Source: Carettochelys insculpta (taxonomy: Eukaryota; Chordata; Testudines; Carettochelyidae). Taken from it: a stretch of 64,000 bases of DNA. The stretch spans positions 174,543,501-174,607,500 of the forward strand of contig NC_134137.1 of the NCBI RefSeq assembly GCF_033958435.1. Reading direction: 5' to 3'. Below are positions 22,019 to 34,364 of this stretch, piece by piece; position 1 is the first letter of the stretch, and every line of letters starts with the position of its first letter. The notes under the pieces were generated by a model. It saw only the letters and a list, made by a program, of their open reading frames with translations. It searched no databases and was not told the origin of the DNA. A program made the position numbers and the translations under genes.

Positions 22019-22985
22019 TAAAAGAGCTATGGAGGTTTAAGTTGGCTTATACCAACTTGTATCATGTGACAGAGTGCCAAGATTTCTGTTCTGCTGTAAT
22101 CCATTCATTAGGGCCTAGAATGTCACAGTGGCTGTTCCCAGTTCCTTTACTGACTTATTTTGACTTGTAAGGTCCTCCTTGAAGGTAAAGACTAAATCTT
22201 AATTTAGGCCAGCAAGGCTCTAATTTTTCCCATTAAACAATTTCATTCAGAGGGTGTGACGGAAAATCTTTTCCACCCATGTTGATCTAGCAGGGTACGT
22301 TTCTTTTTTTAAAGCCAGGGGAGAGAAAATGGGCACACACCAAGAAAATTCTAAATACAAATGCTCTAATAATCATTTTTAAAGGACACTAAAGCTAAAT
22401 TGCAATGACCCACTATGCTTTTTTGAGCACCAAAGCCCATCACCCACTTGATACACAGCAGGTGAACCACAAACATTTTTTTCAAATGTCCCCAGAATAA
22501 TTAGGCACTATCTCTTCCATATTTTCCATAAAGAACCTACTTTATAAATTCTTCTGGAGAGCTCTTGTCAAGTTATAATGGTATGATAGGTAAAAGCAGC
22601 AACTTTTTATTTTGTTTTCTGTTTTCTTTTTATGTAAAGATACCTCTGTTTATAATCTTGGTCTAAAAATAGTGACCTTTAATCTGGACTATACTTTGTA
22701 GAATTGAACATTGCGACTGGGGTATATATATAAACTATAGATAAACTATAAAAAGGATAATCGTATAATTTAAGAAGTAAACTGTCAGTCATAACTCTAC
22801 ATTCTGGTCTACACATTGTCACAAAACTCCTTCTGTTTTGACTTTGAATACATCAGTACCAGATTTTCAGCAGTATTAAGACATCTGAAAATTTTAGATA
22901 GGTATCTAGTGAGATTTTTGAAAGTGCTTACACAGGTATGGCAGCAAACTGTCATGGAGAAAAATGGAAGATTAAAAACAACAAG
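22019..22985. other. Spacer, nothing recognised
   Basis: No exon or repeat recognised. Confidence 0.45.
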
Positions 22986-23120
22986 CTGTCCTGTGACATC
23001 TTAGACACTAGCAAATTTTTAGGTCATGAGATTTTGTGGGTAAAACCCACTTCCTCAGATGGATTGGAGTGGAAATAACAGAATCCAGGGCATATATAGC
23101 ACAAAAAAGAAAATAATATG
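22985..23120 (-). mobile_element. Penelope-like element 3' end, minus strand
   Basis: On the plus strand the order is CTGTCCTGTGACATCTTAGA, CTAGCAAATTTTTAGGTCATG, the hairpin GTGGGTAAAACCCAC, then TTCCTCAGATGGATTGGAG. This is the reverse complement of the Penelope tail, with the hammerhead-like flanks altered (CTGAGGA, and AAA without the G). It ends next to a half-MITE beginning near 23128. Confidence 0.7.
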
Positions 23121-23127
23121 GAATATG

Positions 23128-23372
23128 ATCAGGATAAGGGGATTTCGAAAGGTGCTGGGTCCTTTCGAAAAGGACCCCCATGTAGCTGCACCAAGCCACG
23201 CGCTTTCGAAAGCAGGGCTTTCAAAGTGCTGCGGCCGGAAGTGTCCTAACGCTACTGAGGCGGAAGTGTCCTAATTCAATTCAGCACCTCATTAGTAATC
23301 TTCAAAATAGTAATCTTTGAAATGGCCATTAGCATGGCTATTTCGAAGATTTGTGCCTGTGTAGACACGCCC
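23128..23372. mobile_element. Half of a family A MITE, broken at the palindrome centre
   Basis: The segment starts in the central motif AGGATAAGGGGATTTCGAAAG and runs through GGTCCTTTCGAAAAGG, GCACCTCATTAG and GGCCATTAGCATGGC to the right end CTGTGTAGACACGCCC. No left arm is present. The break point matches the centre of the full palindromes at 21317-21752 and 42785-43208. Confidence 0.85.
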
Positions 23373-26300
23373 TCAATGATATCTAGTTTTGGGGAAAAAA
23401 TGCATAACGAACTGACAAGGATTTTCCTTCGGGTCACCTTGTTAACAAGTATTGGAACCACAGCAGAGAGCTACAGTTTTATTACTCAGTAGGATAGGTC
23501 TAGCTTCTTAGACATGAACCTCAGTATAAGGAGGACAGCAATCTCCCGCCAGGAGACGGGAGTATGGTGTGAGGCCTGAGGGAAAGGGACTTTAGGGAAA
23601 GCCTTCCCTTGGAGGAGTGGGTACCCTGGGATTTATGCAATGCACAATTTTGGTATTAACCTTTCTGTTTATAAAGCTGATCTCCCAGAGAGGTGATGTT
23701 TTAACTTTACAATGAATACACAGAGTTTGTTTGGAGCTGGATTGAGATTACAAACAACACAGTCAGTGGTTACTGCATAGTTCTGGGAATCAAGTCTTGG
23801 GTTAAAATCTTGGCATTACTGAAGTGAAGAGCAAATTCTTACTTCAGGGAGGTATGGATTTGGCTTTCCTCTTTGTTGGTGTTATAGATATTACCAATAA
23901 GTTCACTGCTGGCTGGCCCATTGACTAGAATGATCTCTTAAAGAAGATGTAGAGAAGGGATTGTGGTAGAATGGCTTGTGTTGTCTTTGCTTACATGTTT
24001 TATGGGAAGGAGTCCTGAAAGATGTTTTGGCTTAGTAATTTTTTATTTTACTTTTTAATTGAAAAGTAAGGCTTTATTTTCTCACCTTTGTTTTTTTTCC
24101 CTGAAAGTGCCTAGAGCTGAGTGGAAATGTAATAAATTTATGGTATCATTGACTATGTGGAAGTGAACACTAAATGAGGGGGAAGTAGTATTTAGTCACA
24201 TTGCTTGAAATCCTTTGAGTTTTGTTTTCTTTTTAAGGACCCTCAGGGAACATAAATGCCTAAATAAATAGTAGGGAATAAAGTTCTCTTGTTAAACATT
24301 CAAAACTCTTTCTGCTGCAAGTGAAAGCTGAAACAGTCCCTACCACACCTTAGGTCCTCACTACAGCAAAACAGAGAGCAAAACACAGCTTTGATGTCTG
24401 TGATCTCTGTAAACTACAAAATAAACAAATCTTTCCAGGTATCCTTTACACATTATAAAAGCACACACACATAAAAGGCAGAAAATGTTTCCACCTTTCC
24501 TCTTCCCATTACTTCATTTAAAAAAGAAAGCATTACTCCCTTTTGATCTGACTATTGCTCCATCACACAGTTTATGTGGGATAATGGTTAACAATGAAAA
24601 GTGCATGTAAGTATATAAAAGATGCATACCACATTAATAAAACATTTATAAAAACAAAGGGGGCAGCAAAGAATTTAAATTGCTCTGGTATTTCTTTAAT
24701 CAGAGGGGAAAATATTGCTCTGTTCACAGCATAACCAGAGTTAATTGGGAAAGGGTATGTGCGTTCTAATCTTACGCATGGTCTACACTAGGAAAATAAG
24801 AAGGATAAAACAGTTTCCTGCCCACCTCTTACAAAACCAAGCTACTCTTCCACTATTTCTATGTGCACGGTGTAAACTTCCATCTCCCTTTACCTACTGG
24901 CTTTATAACAAATACAGTTATTGGCTGGACCACAGACTAATTCTTACTTGGCTCTGGAATTAAAGTATACTCTTATGGATGTAATATGAGTGTTTCAGGA
25001 TTGCAGATGGACTGTTAAACACTTGTATGGCATGTTCCATAATATTATAAACCACTGAAAGCATATTGTGACCATTCAAAACTTCCCCCCCGGGTCCACC
25101 AAAGACACTGACTCTATACTCCTGGTTTCTCAGTTGGCACCTCTCTTGGACAGAAAAAGACCGATGTCTCTCACTCTTGACGGGGGGTGTTCCAGGCTGT
25201 ACAGTTCCCTGCCTACATTGTCTTATTCTCAGCAAGCTAAATCTCCCAAACAGGCCAGCATCTCTCATTTGCTTTCTCCTCATAGGCTAGGAACAGCACA
25301 TTTGGAGCAGTTAAGTCACCATGCACCTCTGTCTAGGCATGTGTATGAACATGAAAGCATTATAGAAAAAACAAAAACCATAAAAAATCTACACACATGC
25401 TAAATAAACTTACCAGAGTTCACCCCAGCTCCAAGAAGTCTCTGACTGTCTAATCTTTATACTGAACTCCACAAAGGGTTTTTTTTTCCTTGTGATTATA
25501 AGTTTGTGAGTTCATAACAGCTTTTGCTTGGAACAAGCACATCCATGCAGTCTGCATCTTTGATCTTCAGATTCTGGGAACAGGTAACCAGTAGACAACT
25601 GTACTTTCCTCAGGGCATAGCTTCAAAAAACTAGATTTTCCTTTACTGGAGCAGGCACTTGCATTCAATCTCCCTTGCTATATATTCCTTGTGTTGTTCC
25701 ATTTTGTATACATTTTCAGTATAGTCCTTTGATCGTTCAGGACTGCAATATTATTTAAGGTTTGCATGTAATACAGTGGACAACAAAGATACTGGAACTT
25801 AATTCAATAAAGCTTTACAAGAGTATTGTAGGAAATTTCTTTTAAAGTGATAGGGTAGAAAAGCCAATAAAATGGTGACTACTGGAGCCTGACTTTCTAG
25901 CTCTTACTGTTGCTAAATGGAAGTAGATGGCTAGTATTACCTTAAAGTGGAGGGTGAAAAGAACTCTTTGGAATCTTACTTTCTTCTTGCCTGCTAGATA
26001 TTACCATGCTTAGTTGAAGCCTACCAAAAATAATATTGTGTTTTTGCGATTGTAGGCTCTTTTCAAGAATAGGAGAAACAGGTGCTTGTGTGTCTAAACC
26101 TAGACTCTTGATAGGATTCATGGGTCTAAATCTTAAGTAAAGGGGAAAAAATTGAGACAGATTTCATAGGACACAAGATTAGAAACTCTTCTCAGCTCTT
26201 TTTCATCTGCATCTTATGAACATGTAAAGCAGGTTAGTTCACTAAACCAACAAAACAAAAGTAAAACATAAGAAGAATGTAGATGCTTCAATTCAGACAT

Positions 26301-27080
26301 CAGAATCCAGTATAAGTTGCTCACAAAGACTTAGAAATGTCTTCCACATTTCCAAATACACTAATGATCTGTTTAGAAAAATCATTACAACCGAAGGATA
26401 TGAGTAGCCTAACAAAGATGGACATTTCTGTGCCAGGTCTAATGAAGCTTTGCATCATTAAATATCATTGTAAGGCTCTGGTTTCAATGAAGATAGATGA
26501 AAGAGAGCTCTGTTTCTGAACTAGCTGGGACTTTCAGACAAATGCTTTTATCACAGAATATTGTAAATTTGGTTAGAGAAGTTTGTGTGCGTGCGTGTGT
26601 CTACATATAACATTTGTATATGCAGAGCAAAGCAGAGCTGAAACATCACCTGCAAAAATTCTGAATAAATTCCCAGAAATAGAATTAACACACACTGAAC
26701 GGACCAATATGAGAGATCTTTGAGGACTGCCTCTTAATTTTCAGTTTGAAGTTTCTAGTTTGTGTATTAGTTACATCAAGAACAATGCTTGTTTGTCTCA
26801 GTTCTGCAAGCATCCGTGTTCCATGCCAGCCAGAACCAGACAGTTCAGTCCTAACTCTCTATTCCTTTTCAGCAGTTTTACACCAATGTAAAACAGCTGT
26901 TGGCCTTTCTTCTCTTTGTTCTGCTGAAATTTCATTTCCCAAAATATTGAGTAATAGAGCTTGCCTAAATACATAACCTTTATGAAAAGCCACAGATTTG
27001 CTATAGCCTACCAATCAGAAGAGGAAGCAGGTATAAACTGCAGTGAGGATGGCTCAGTGTGGACCTTAAGAAAAATGTCT
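23373..27080. other. A/T-rich spacer, nothing recognised
   Basis: About 3.7 kb without a supportable exon or repeat. A sequence resembling one MITE terminus (GCATGGTCTACACTAGG near 24775) has no partner. The short frames at 24960-25403 overlap on opposite strands and show no family signature. Confidence 0.45.
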
Positions 27081-27089
27081 AAACTGTCA

Positions 27090-27285
27090 GGGTAGTTAAG
27101 TACTGGAACACATTACCTAGAGAGGCTATGGAATCGAATCTCTATCACCGGCACTTTTTAAGACCAGGTTAGGCCAATGACTGTTAGGAATGGTCTAGTC
27201 ATGTAGTGCAGTCATAAGTTCAGGGGATTGGACTAAAAGGCCTTTTCAGCTCCCATCCAGTCTTACTCATATCTGATGCAACAGT
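27090..27285 (+). mobile_element. CR1 LINE 3' end fragment
   Basis: The tail of CR1 ORF2 and its 3' UTR can be followed: ACTGGAACACATTACCTAGA, GGCACTTTTTAAGACCAGG, AATGACTGTTAGGAATGGTC, then GGGGATTGGACTAAAAGGCC. These match the conserved end of turtle/crocodilian CR1 copies. The final octamer repeats are decayed. Non-functional. Confidence 0.8.
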
Positions 27286-28264
27286 TAACAGATCCAGGCT
27301 TTGGTGGACCAAGGGGAAACAAGTTCTGAGGTCTCTTAATGGAGAGCTGCTGGCTGCTAGCTCCCTCTCATTTATATTTAGGGAATTCCAGCACAAGTGC
27401 TTGCAGTGATCTTTACCACAGTAATGTCAGGGAGAGGGAGGTGTGTCTCACTCTTTGCCTTGTCTGCATACGTATTCTCCTCAGGTCAGGCCTTTCCAGT
27501 AGTAGCTCTAGCCTTTTTTCCACCTCCTGGGGCTATTTTGTTGGTGGACTACTAATAGCAATAAATGTATACCGACTGGGGCAGTAGTTTTCTAACATGG
27601 AACAAAGCACACTAGGGAAATGATGACCCATGTTACTTATGATCTAAGAAAAATCTGAGTCAGCTTCATGGACATGAAAGGCTAGTGTGTTAACGTGCTA
27701 TGTATGGCAATGTTTTAATTTAATTATAATGTAGAAAGGAAGCAGTGTTCAGCTTGAAGATGATGGGGGTGAAAACAGCTGTATTAAAAAAGCTATTCAT
27801 TCATTTCATATTTTCCTACTCTGTAATTATTCCTAATCAAACTACAACAAACAGTAAATACTAAAAATGAAATAAATGCAGTGACAGTTTGCCAATAATG
27901 AGCGGAAAATGTTCCATCTGTCTAGCAGTGAGTAAAAATGTGTGTAATTACTGCTCATTTTTCTTCTAATTGCTGAGTTATTAGTTTAAAGCTTATGCAC
28001 AACTGGTGAACAGTGCTGACTACCCATTCTTTAATTACAGTCCCTGCTTTTCTGTGCTTAAAAGCAGGAAAAGCAGAAAATGGAATTTACATTTAGAAAA
28101 GATGTCTCCATTAACCCCTCCAGTAATGCAGCTGTTCCATTTTGACTTAACAAGATCTTGAGTCTAAACCCTCAGCTGAAGTAAATGGGCATAGAATTTA
28201 CACCGGCAAAAGACCTACATTTCACAATGGAATTACCACTTTTTAATGTATGCTTTAATTCCCC
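27286..28264. other. Spacer, nothing recognised
   Basis: No exon or repeat recognised. Several A/T-rich runs. Confidence 0.45.
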
Positions 28265-28405
28265 ATTGCTTATCTTGTGTATTTCAGTTGTCAGCTCTGT
28301 GAGGCTGGGTCCATCTACTGTTCTGATTGTTCAGTGCTTAGCACAACGGCTCTGTGCTTGGTCATTCCTCAGGCACTAACATTGTACAAACAATAATAAT
28401 AGTCA
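28265..28405 (+). repeat. L2/MIR-type 3' tail
   Basis: TGTCAGCTCTGTGAGGCTGG is followed by TTCAGTGCTTAGCACAACGG, AGGCACTAACATTGTACAAA and CAATAATAATAG. This is the order of the L2/MIR tail (TGTACAGTGCCTAGCACAA, then AGGCACTA, then ACAAATAATAA). The head is not recognisable. Confidence 0.6.
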
Positions 28406-29360
28406 GCCACTGCTAACTAAAGCTTTGTGTTTGACTAGGGCAGTATGACCTCAGCAGCCCATAAAGCATGACAATTGCATTATCTAGTTAGTACCACAAC
28501 TAATGTGTGGGAAATCTGGTTCTCATTATTCCTGTAGTCTCAGTCATTGCCATTATTAACCTGGAGTCTAGCTATGCCCAGAACTGAGATGAGGGAATGG
28601 ACAGTGTCTATAGGGAATTATGTAGGAAAGGGGATCGTGATCAGCTACTGTTTTGATATGCTTGAATAACTACCAGTAACATTAATGGGGATTGCATGAG
28701 TCTTTGGATGGGGGAATAGATTCTGTAGATTAACCTACTTAAAACACACACAGAGCAGCAGAAGGACTTTTGAGTTTACTTTTTTTTTTAAAGTGATACT
28801 TAATCTCTTCTCATGGATGTGGTGGAGGGGCAAATCATGAAAATGTATTAAGAATCTCTGCACTGTGCCTAGAGGACTGCAGCATTCCCGCTTCTTTCCA
28901 GCTCAGAATAAATGTATTTGCTTCATGGGCTCACATGGATATTATGCATAATCCATTAGATACAGTTGCCAGCTGCGCAGTGCAGATAGGGAATGGTGGG
29001 ACTTCACAGATTTAAAAATGGCAAGAATACTTCACCCTGAAAGTAGCAGAAATGAAATAATGATTTGCATAATCTTTCTAGAGTCACCTAGGTTTCCTGA
29101 AAGCAGCTTAGCATGTTTTGAATAATCTATTAGAAAAATATTAGGGGAAAAATACTTTGTTTTCTCATGACCATATGCATGATTTTGATTCTCTCTCTTG
29201 GGCTAAAAGATTTATATTATGTTTTATTCATCTTGACAATATTTTCTTTCAGAAAAATAACCAATTTTTAACCTTTGTCCACCCTAGAAGAATGTCAGTG
29301 AAAGCTCAATGTTGTCAACTGAAACAAGTTCATGTTTCTTTTTCTTTTATTTCTGACATT
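28406..29360. other. Spacer, nothing recognised
   Basis: No exon or repeat recognised. Confidence 0.45.
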
Positions 29361-29826
29361 GGGCTTGTCTACACCAGCTCCCTAATTCGAAGGGAGGATG
29401 GTAAGTAGGGTGTTGGGAGTTTATTAATGAAGTGCTGCAGTGCATATGCAGCACTTCATTAAGCAAAATCTCCCCTCCCCCTCAAAGCAGCAACTTTGAA
29501 GTGTTAAACTTTGAAGTGCTGGCTTGCATCTAGCTGTGGCTCACCCACCGGTACTTCAAAGTGCCTGGGGTACTTCAAAGTCCCTTTACTTTTGAGGAGT
29601 AAAGGAACTTCAAAGTACCCCGGGCACTTCGAAGTACCGGTGGGCGAGCCACGGCTAGACGCTTGCCGGCAGTTTGAAGTTAAACACTTTGAAGTTGCCG
29701 GCGGGGGGCGGGGGTGGATTTGCTTGATGAAGTGCTGCATATGCACTTCAGCACTTCATTAATAAACTCCCAACACCCTATTTACCAACCTCCCCCTTGA
29801 AGTAGGGAGCTGGTGTAGACAAGCCC
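29361..29826. mobile_element. Long palindromic TIR MITE, family A variant
   Basis: A 466-bp palindrome whose ends match perfectly for more than 20 bases (GGGCTTGTCTACACCAGC and its complement). Each arm carries AACACCCTA or its complement, ATTAATGAAGTGCTG, GCATATGCAGCAC, CTTTGAAGTGTTAAAC and GGTACTTCAAAG; the centre is near 29590 (CTTTACTTTTGAGGAGTAAAG). Flanks are ATT and GAT, so no clean 3-bp duplication. No coding capacity. The transcript would fold into a long hairpin. Confidence 0.9.
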
Positions 29827-32800
29827 GATGTGTCCCAAAGACACTACAGTGAGGGGGAAAAGTACTGCTGATCTAAATACTATCAGTACACATTACTATT
29901 TTGGTGTTTCTTTTTCTTTGAGGAAGAGCTACTTGTTATGTTGTGCCCAGAATGAAAGAGCCCCTCTGCCTGCTAACCAAAAGAACTAATGAAGTTCTCT
30001 CTTACCATTATGCATTCATGTAGGCTGACTGAAATTAGACTTCTGTCATGAAGGCTCATTTGCTTGAGTCAGCCTTACAGGATCTTCCCGAAGAGCTGTT
30101 TGTTTCCCTGTATGTATGTTTTGTCCACTGTTGAATATTTGGTTTAAACTATGCAGGATAGGTACATGGAAAGTGGATACTGGTCTTGGGTGTAAATAGA
30201 TTCCAGTTCATCTGTGGGTTGCATCTTGAACTAATGAAAATTAGTAATCAGAAGGCCTGTTTCTTCAGCTCAGCAAAGAGAATCTTGTAATGTTTGGTGA
30301 TTTCATTCACAGTGCACTGTCTATATGCACAGTTTGGAAGAAGAGAGGCTGAGACAGCAGTGTAAGCATTATAGAAAGTTTCAAAGGCACCTAACTCACT
30401 TAAGCTTGTTCATAAACACAGAAATTCAAATATTTATACTCCTGTTTTGCACTAATAAATTGTGGCTTGCTATTCAATGTTAAGTCCACCTTAACAATTT
30501 ATTGTACCTTTAAAAATTATGGCATAGCATTAGCTGTGTTCCAAGAAACTAACAACAACGAAAAAGGAAGGATAAATGCTTTTTAATCACAGAAGCACCA
30601 AATTTAACAGCTCCTAAGGTAGTCCTTTAAACAGAATAAAATGAATCACTTTAGAACTCATTTTATTAAAACTCAAATTTGACCGTTTAAAAATATTTTT
30701 TGCCACCAAAAGGTCTATTTTTAATTCCATCATTCGTTAGTGGATTTTTTTAAAAAAGCACCATATTTATATTTTCCCCTTTAATAGTTTTGCAGCCACA
30801 GCTATCTTATGTGAACTGCCCTGAGAAGCTTGTTTATGAAAGATGCATTTGTTACATTTAACCAAAAAAGTGTCCCTTCAGCCTTTTGCACAGGTTTAAT
30901 TCAACTGGTTTTAAATAACATCTTTATTTCAATGGTTTCAGTTTTCTCATGAAAACTGGGCTTGAGTTGTTATATGCTAACGTCATCCATCAAGAAGCAA
31001 ACATCAAAGCAATTGCAATGTTAATTTCAGCTTCATTAGAAATTGGGAGGGAGATGGCTGTTTAGGGAAAGTGTTGTTTGCCAACTAAAAGGAAAAGGTG
31101 AACAAGAAGTTTTATTTTCTAGCTTGTAAAATGGTGTTACCAACCGTATGGCCTTGGAAACAGTAATAACAGCTATAAAACCTATCCTGTGTCTTCATAA
31201 AAGTTAAGAAAAATAAAGCTGTAGAATAGATAACACGCTTTAAGATACAAGCAATGACTGCTTGTTTATGATAACTGTAACATATGTGAGGGGTTTTGTT
31301 TAATTCCCTGGTTGTCAAAAATGAGGCTGGAAGTTTTTAATAGCCTCAGGGTATCAAATCGACAGCCCAAGGCTCTTATTTGTAATTTAATGAGTAATTT
31401 ATTATAAAGAGAGGAAAAACAAGAATTGCCCAGTAGCTATGAAAGCCAATTTACATTATAATTATCAGGCACATAACAGCTAGAAAATAGACAAAAGGAG
31501 CATTACACTAACACCACCACAAGCCACAGTATAGTTTGCTAAGCTATAACCGAAAATCACAGCTTGTGCTTTTATGTGTGTCGGGGGTTGGGGGTGGGGA
31601 GGAATTGATTATATATGAAAGGTCATCACCACCTCAGCTGACTGGCCAATCCAGCTGATGGTATTACAAAGCACTCATGAGAATGTTCAGAGGAACTTAG
31701 TATAACAACAGACCAACAGGGAAAGATACACCTTGTATCTCTAACATACTCCTAGGTCTGTAAATCTTTAAAGTTACATTTTAATTGTACTTGTTTCTCA
31801 AGTGTTGGTATGTCAGAAAATCTCAGTTCAAGGCAACAAGGTTTAATGATGCTGATAGACAGCTAATACACCTTTTCTGAACATTACACAGCATGGATTA
31901 GGTTTTCAAGGGGGTTCAAAATTCTTCTCCTGTTTTAGGTACCTAAATAAATATATGTCTGTTTTTTCTCAGTGGAAGCTGAGGATGAGGAATCCATTAG
32001 TTCTGAGAATACTTTGAAAATCTGTTCTGTGTTATCGAGTCACCAAATCTCTGCTGGTGATGGGTACTTCTCTAAGAGAGGGCTGTTCTCATAAAAGTAC
32101 CTCTTGGAATTATTTTTATGCACTCCAAGATGGCTTCAAGACTAAAAATGCAAGTAATCTATTATGTGTGTTTAAGGAGAAAACATTCCCAACTTAGATA
32201 TGGCCCAGCATTATAGCTTTCCTCATATTGCCTTTAATGTTAAATTTCATGACAGCAAAAATAGACTTCAGTCTGAGCTTTTCTGTACTGGGTTGTTTCC
32301 TGAAGAGGTTCCTCTGCCTCAGATTGTTTTGATGTTTCCTCTGCCTCAGATTATTACTCAAACTTCTAATCGTTTACTCCTGGCTTGGAACTAATAAGGC
32401 CCCGTTGGTATGGCTGCCAGGGTTTCTTGCCAGATCACTGCATCTCAGTGCAGGGTCTGAAAGATGTCATTTTGTTGCTTGTATTCCTTGCTGAGTCTCA
32501 AAGATGTAACAGTACACTGCAGTTCCACCTGCTGCCAAGAGCTGACATGATTATTTTTCCCTACAGGCCCAGTAGAGCTAGTATTATGCCATTGCGGTGT
32601 GATTTCTGCATTAGAAGCATTTTTTTGAAATATTTGTGAATGGAAAATAATTCAAGGAAGAAACTCTTTGTATATCTCATAATTCTGGAATAAGATACAA
32701 AAGTAGTGATGTGCTGTCAGTGTTTGAAAGTGGTTTCTGCATTTTTTCCTTTTTCAAACTGAGTTAAATCATATGGATATGCTCCTCTTCTGCACCCTGC

Positions 32801-34364
32801 TTCTATTACGAGGCACCTTTCTCATCCTGTCAACAGCAACATTCATCAGAAGTGTGGTAAGGCTCTGTTTCCTCACCCTCAACAATCTCTCTCTCACAAG
32901 AACCTTTGTGAGAGAGGTTTGGCAGCTCTCCCTTCTCAATATCAGCTGTTGTTTTATACAGCAGGTTTCATAACCTCTGCCACCATCTAAAATCTTCAAA
33001 AGTGCCAGGTTTAGAACCTCCCAGGCATATTGTTTCCTTCCATGCATTGCTACTGAGGAAGCATCTATCAGCTACAGCAGTGGGCAAAGATACTGTCATG
33101 CTAAAGTGGGATTGAAAAGCAAGAAGCAAACCTTTAGGAAACTTTCCCAAATAAAGAGTTGTGGCATAATGATCTAATTTTACCCCTCTTTAGAAACTGT
33201 CACTAAACATAACCAGTTTTTATTTACCTTTTGCACCGAGTTTGTTTAAAACCAGAAAATATAAAATACCTTTGTTATTCTTTCAGTAAACATATCCCCA
33301 GGCATCAGTGACCTAGCAGAAAGAATGCATGATCAGGCTATGCAATTTGCTGCTGAAACACAACTGGAGATGATAGTGGGACAATAATATCCAAAATCAC
33401 TTGAATAAAGGCAAAAAAGATGTAGCAGAAAAGCCAAGTCAGGCTAGTGTCAGGTAATGAGACAAGGGAGAAGGAAAAAAAGAGAAAGGATATGAACTCA
33501 AAATAGCCACAAGTTACAAAACCCTCAAAAAGACAACATAAATACTGGGTAAAAACTTTAAAATCACTTTTTACCATTCATTAATCACAACATTAAAAAT
33601 AACTTGGAAGTTATGAAAAAGCTACAGAATATACCACACAACCTTTGTTAGCCCCATAGAGAGCATTTGCAGTTTAAATGACTTTAGGTTCATGCTCAAA
33701 CCAGAAAATCTAATTTTGACCTAGTTGCCTTGTGGCCTTGGAATTTTCTTCAGATGGGCATTTTATGGACTGTCTCCAAGAAAGACAAGATAGGCTATTT
33801 AAAATGTGAATTCTGATTTAGGAAAACATTTCTATTCAGGATATACTCTCCTGAATTGGAACCATGGTTCTTTAATTTAGCTTTTTTTCAGCATGAATAG
33901 AACCATTTTGTTCCTCTGTCTCTGTGCATTCTTCATCCAATAACTACAAATGAATTTGCTGGAATTTGGAGATTTCGGTGTGCATGTAGGTCATGGTAGA
34001 ACATGACAATATAGAAATACATTCTTCCTACAATCCTTTACTTGATTCTAAATCTCTAAGTTCTTGCCTTCCCTAGAAAATTAGATCATTTTGGCTAACA
34101 TGATGTTAAATATGGTTTTGTGATCAGTGGCGGGAGATGTGTTTTAACAGTTTCAGCAGGTTGTGGGTAATTCCTGCTGAAACCGTAGTGTCGGTTATGA
34201 CCAGCTAACATAAGCTCTATAGTTCTGGTAGACTAAGTGACATGATGGTCTGCTTACAGTGCCCTGTTTTATGCAGAATTATACATAATTTTGAAGAGCC
34301 ATGTCACCTAACCTGACCCCATTTTCGAATGATTGCAGGCTTAATGTTTGAAGCAGAGAATCAT
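29827..34364. other. 4.5 kb of unique-looking DNA, no gene seen
   Basis: This is the longest stretch without a recognisable repeat. I see no exon with a family signature. Minor structures are an 11-bp-stem hairpin at about 32889-32916 (CTCTCTCACAA and its complement) and a direct repeat TTCCTCTGCCTCAGATT at 32309 and 32336. Its lack of transposons makes it the best place in the window to look for conserved non-coding elements. Confidence 0.45.

Noticed and set aside
24770..24800. GCATGGTCTACACTAGG resembling a MITE terminus
   Set aside because: No inverted partner or family interior is visible nearby, so it may be chance or a very decayed solo end.
32309..32352. Direct repeat of TTCCTCTGCCTCAGATT, period 27
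   Set aside because: Only two copies; a simple local duplication without further structure.
32889..32916. 11-bp-stem hairpin CTCTCTCACAA
   Set aside because: Small purine/pyrimidine-biased hairpins arise by chance in 64 kb. There is no context suggesting a terminator or RNA gene.
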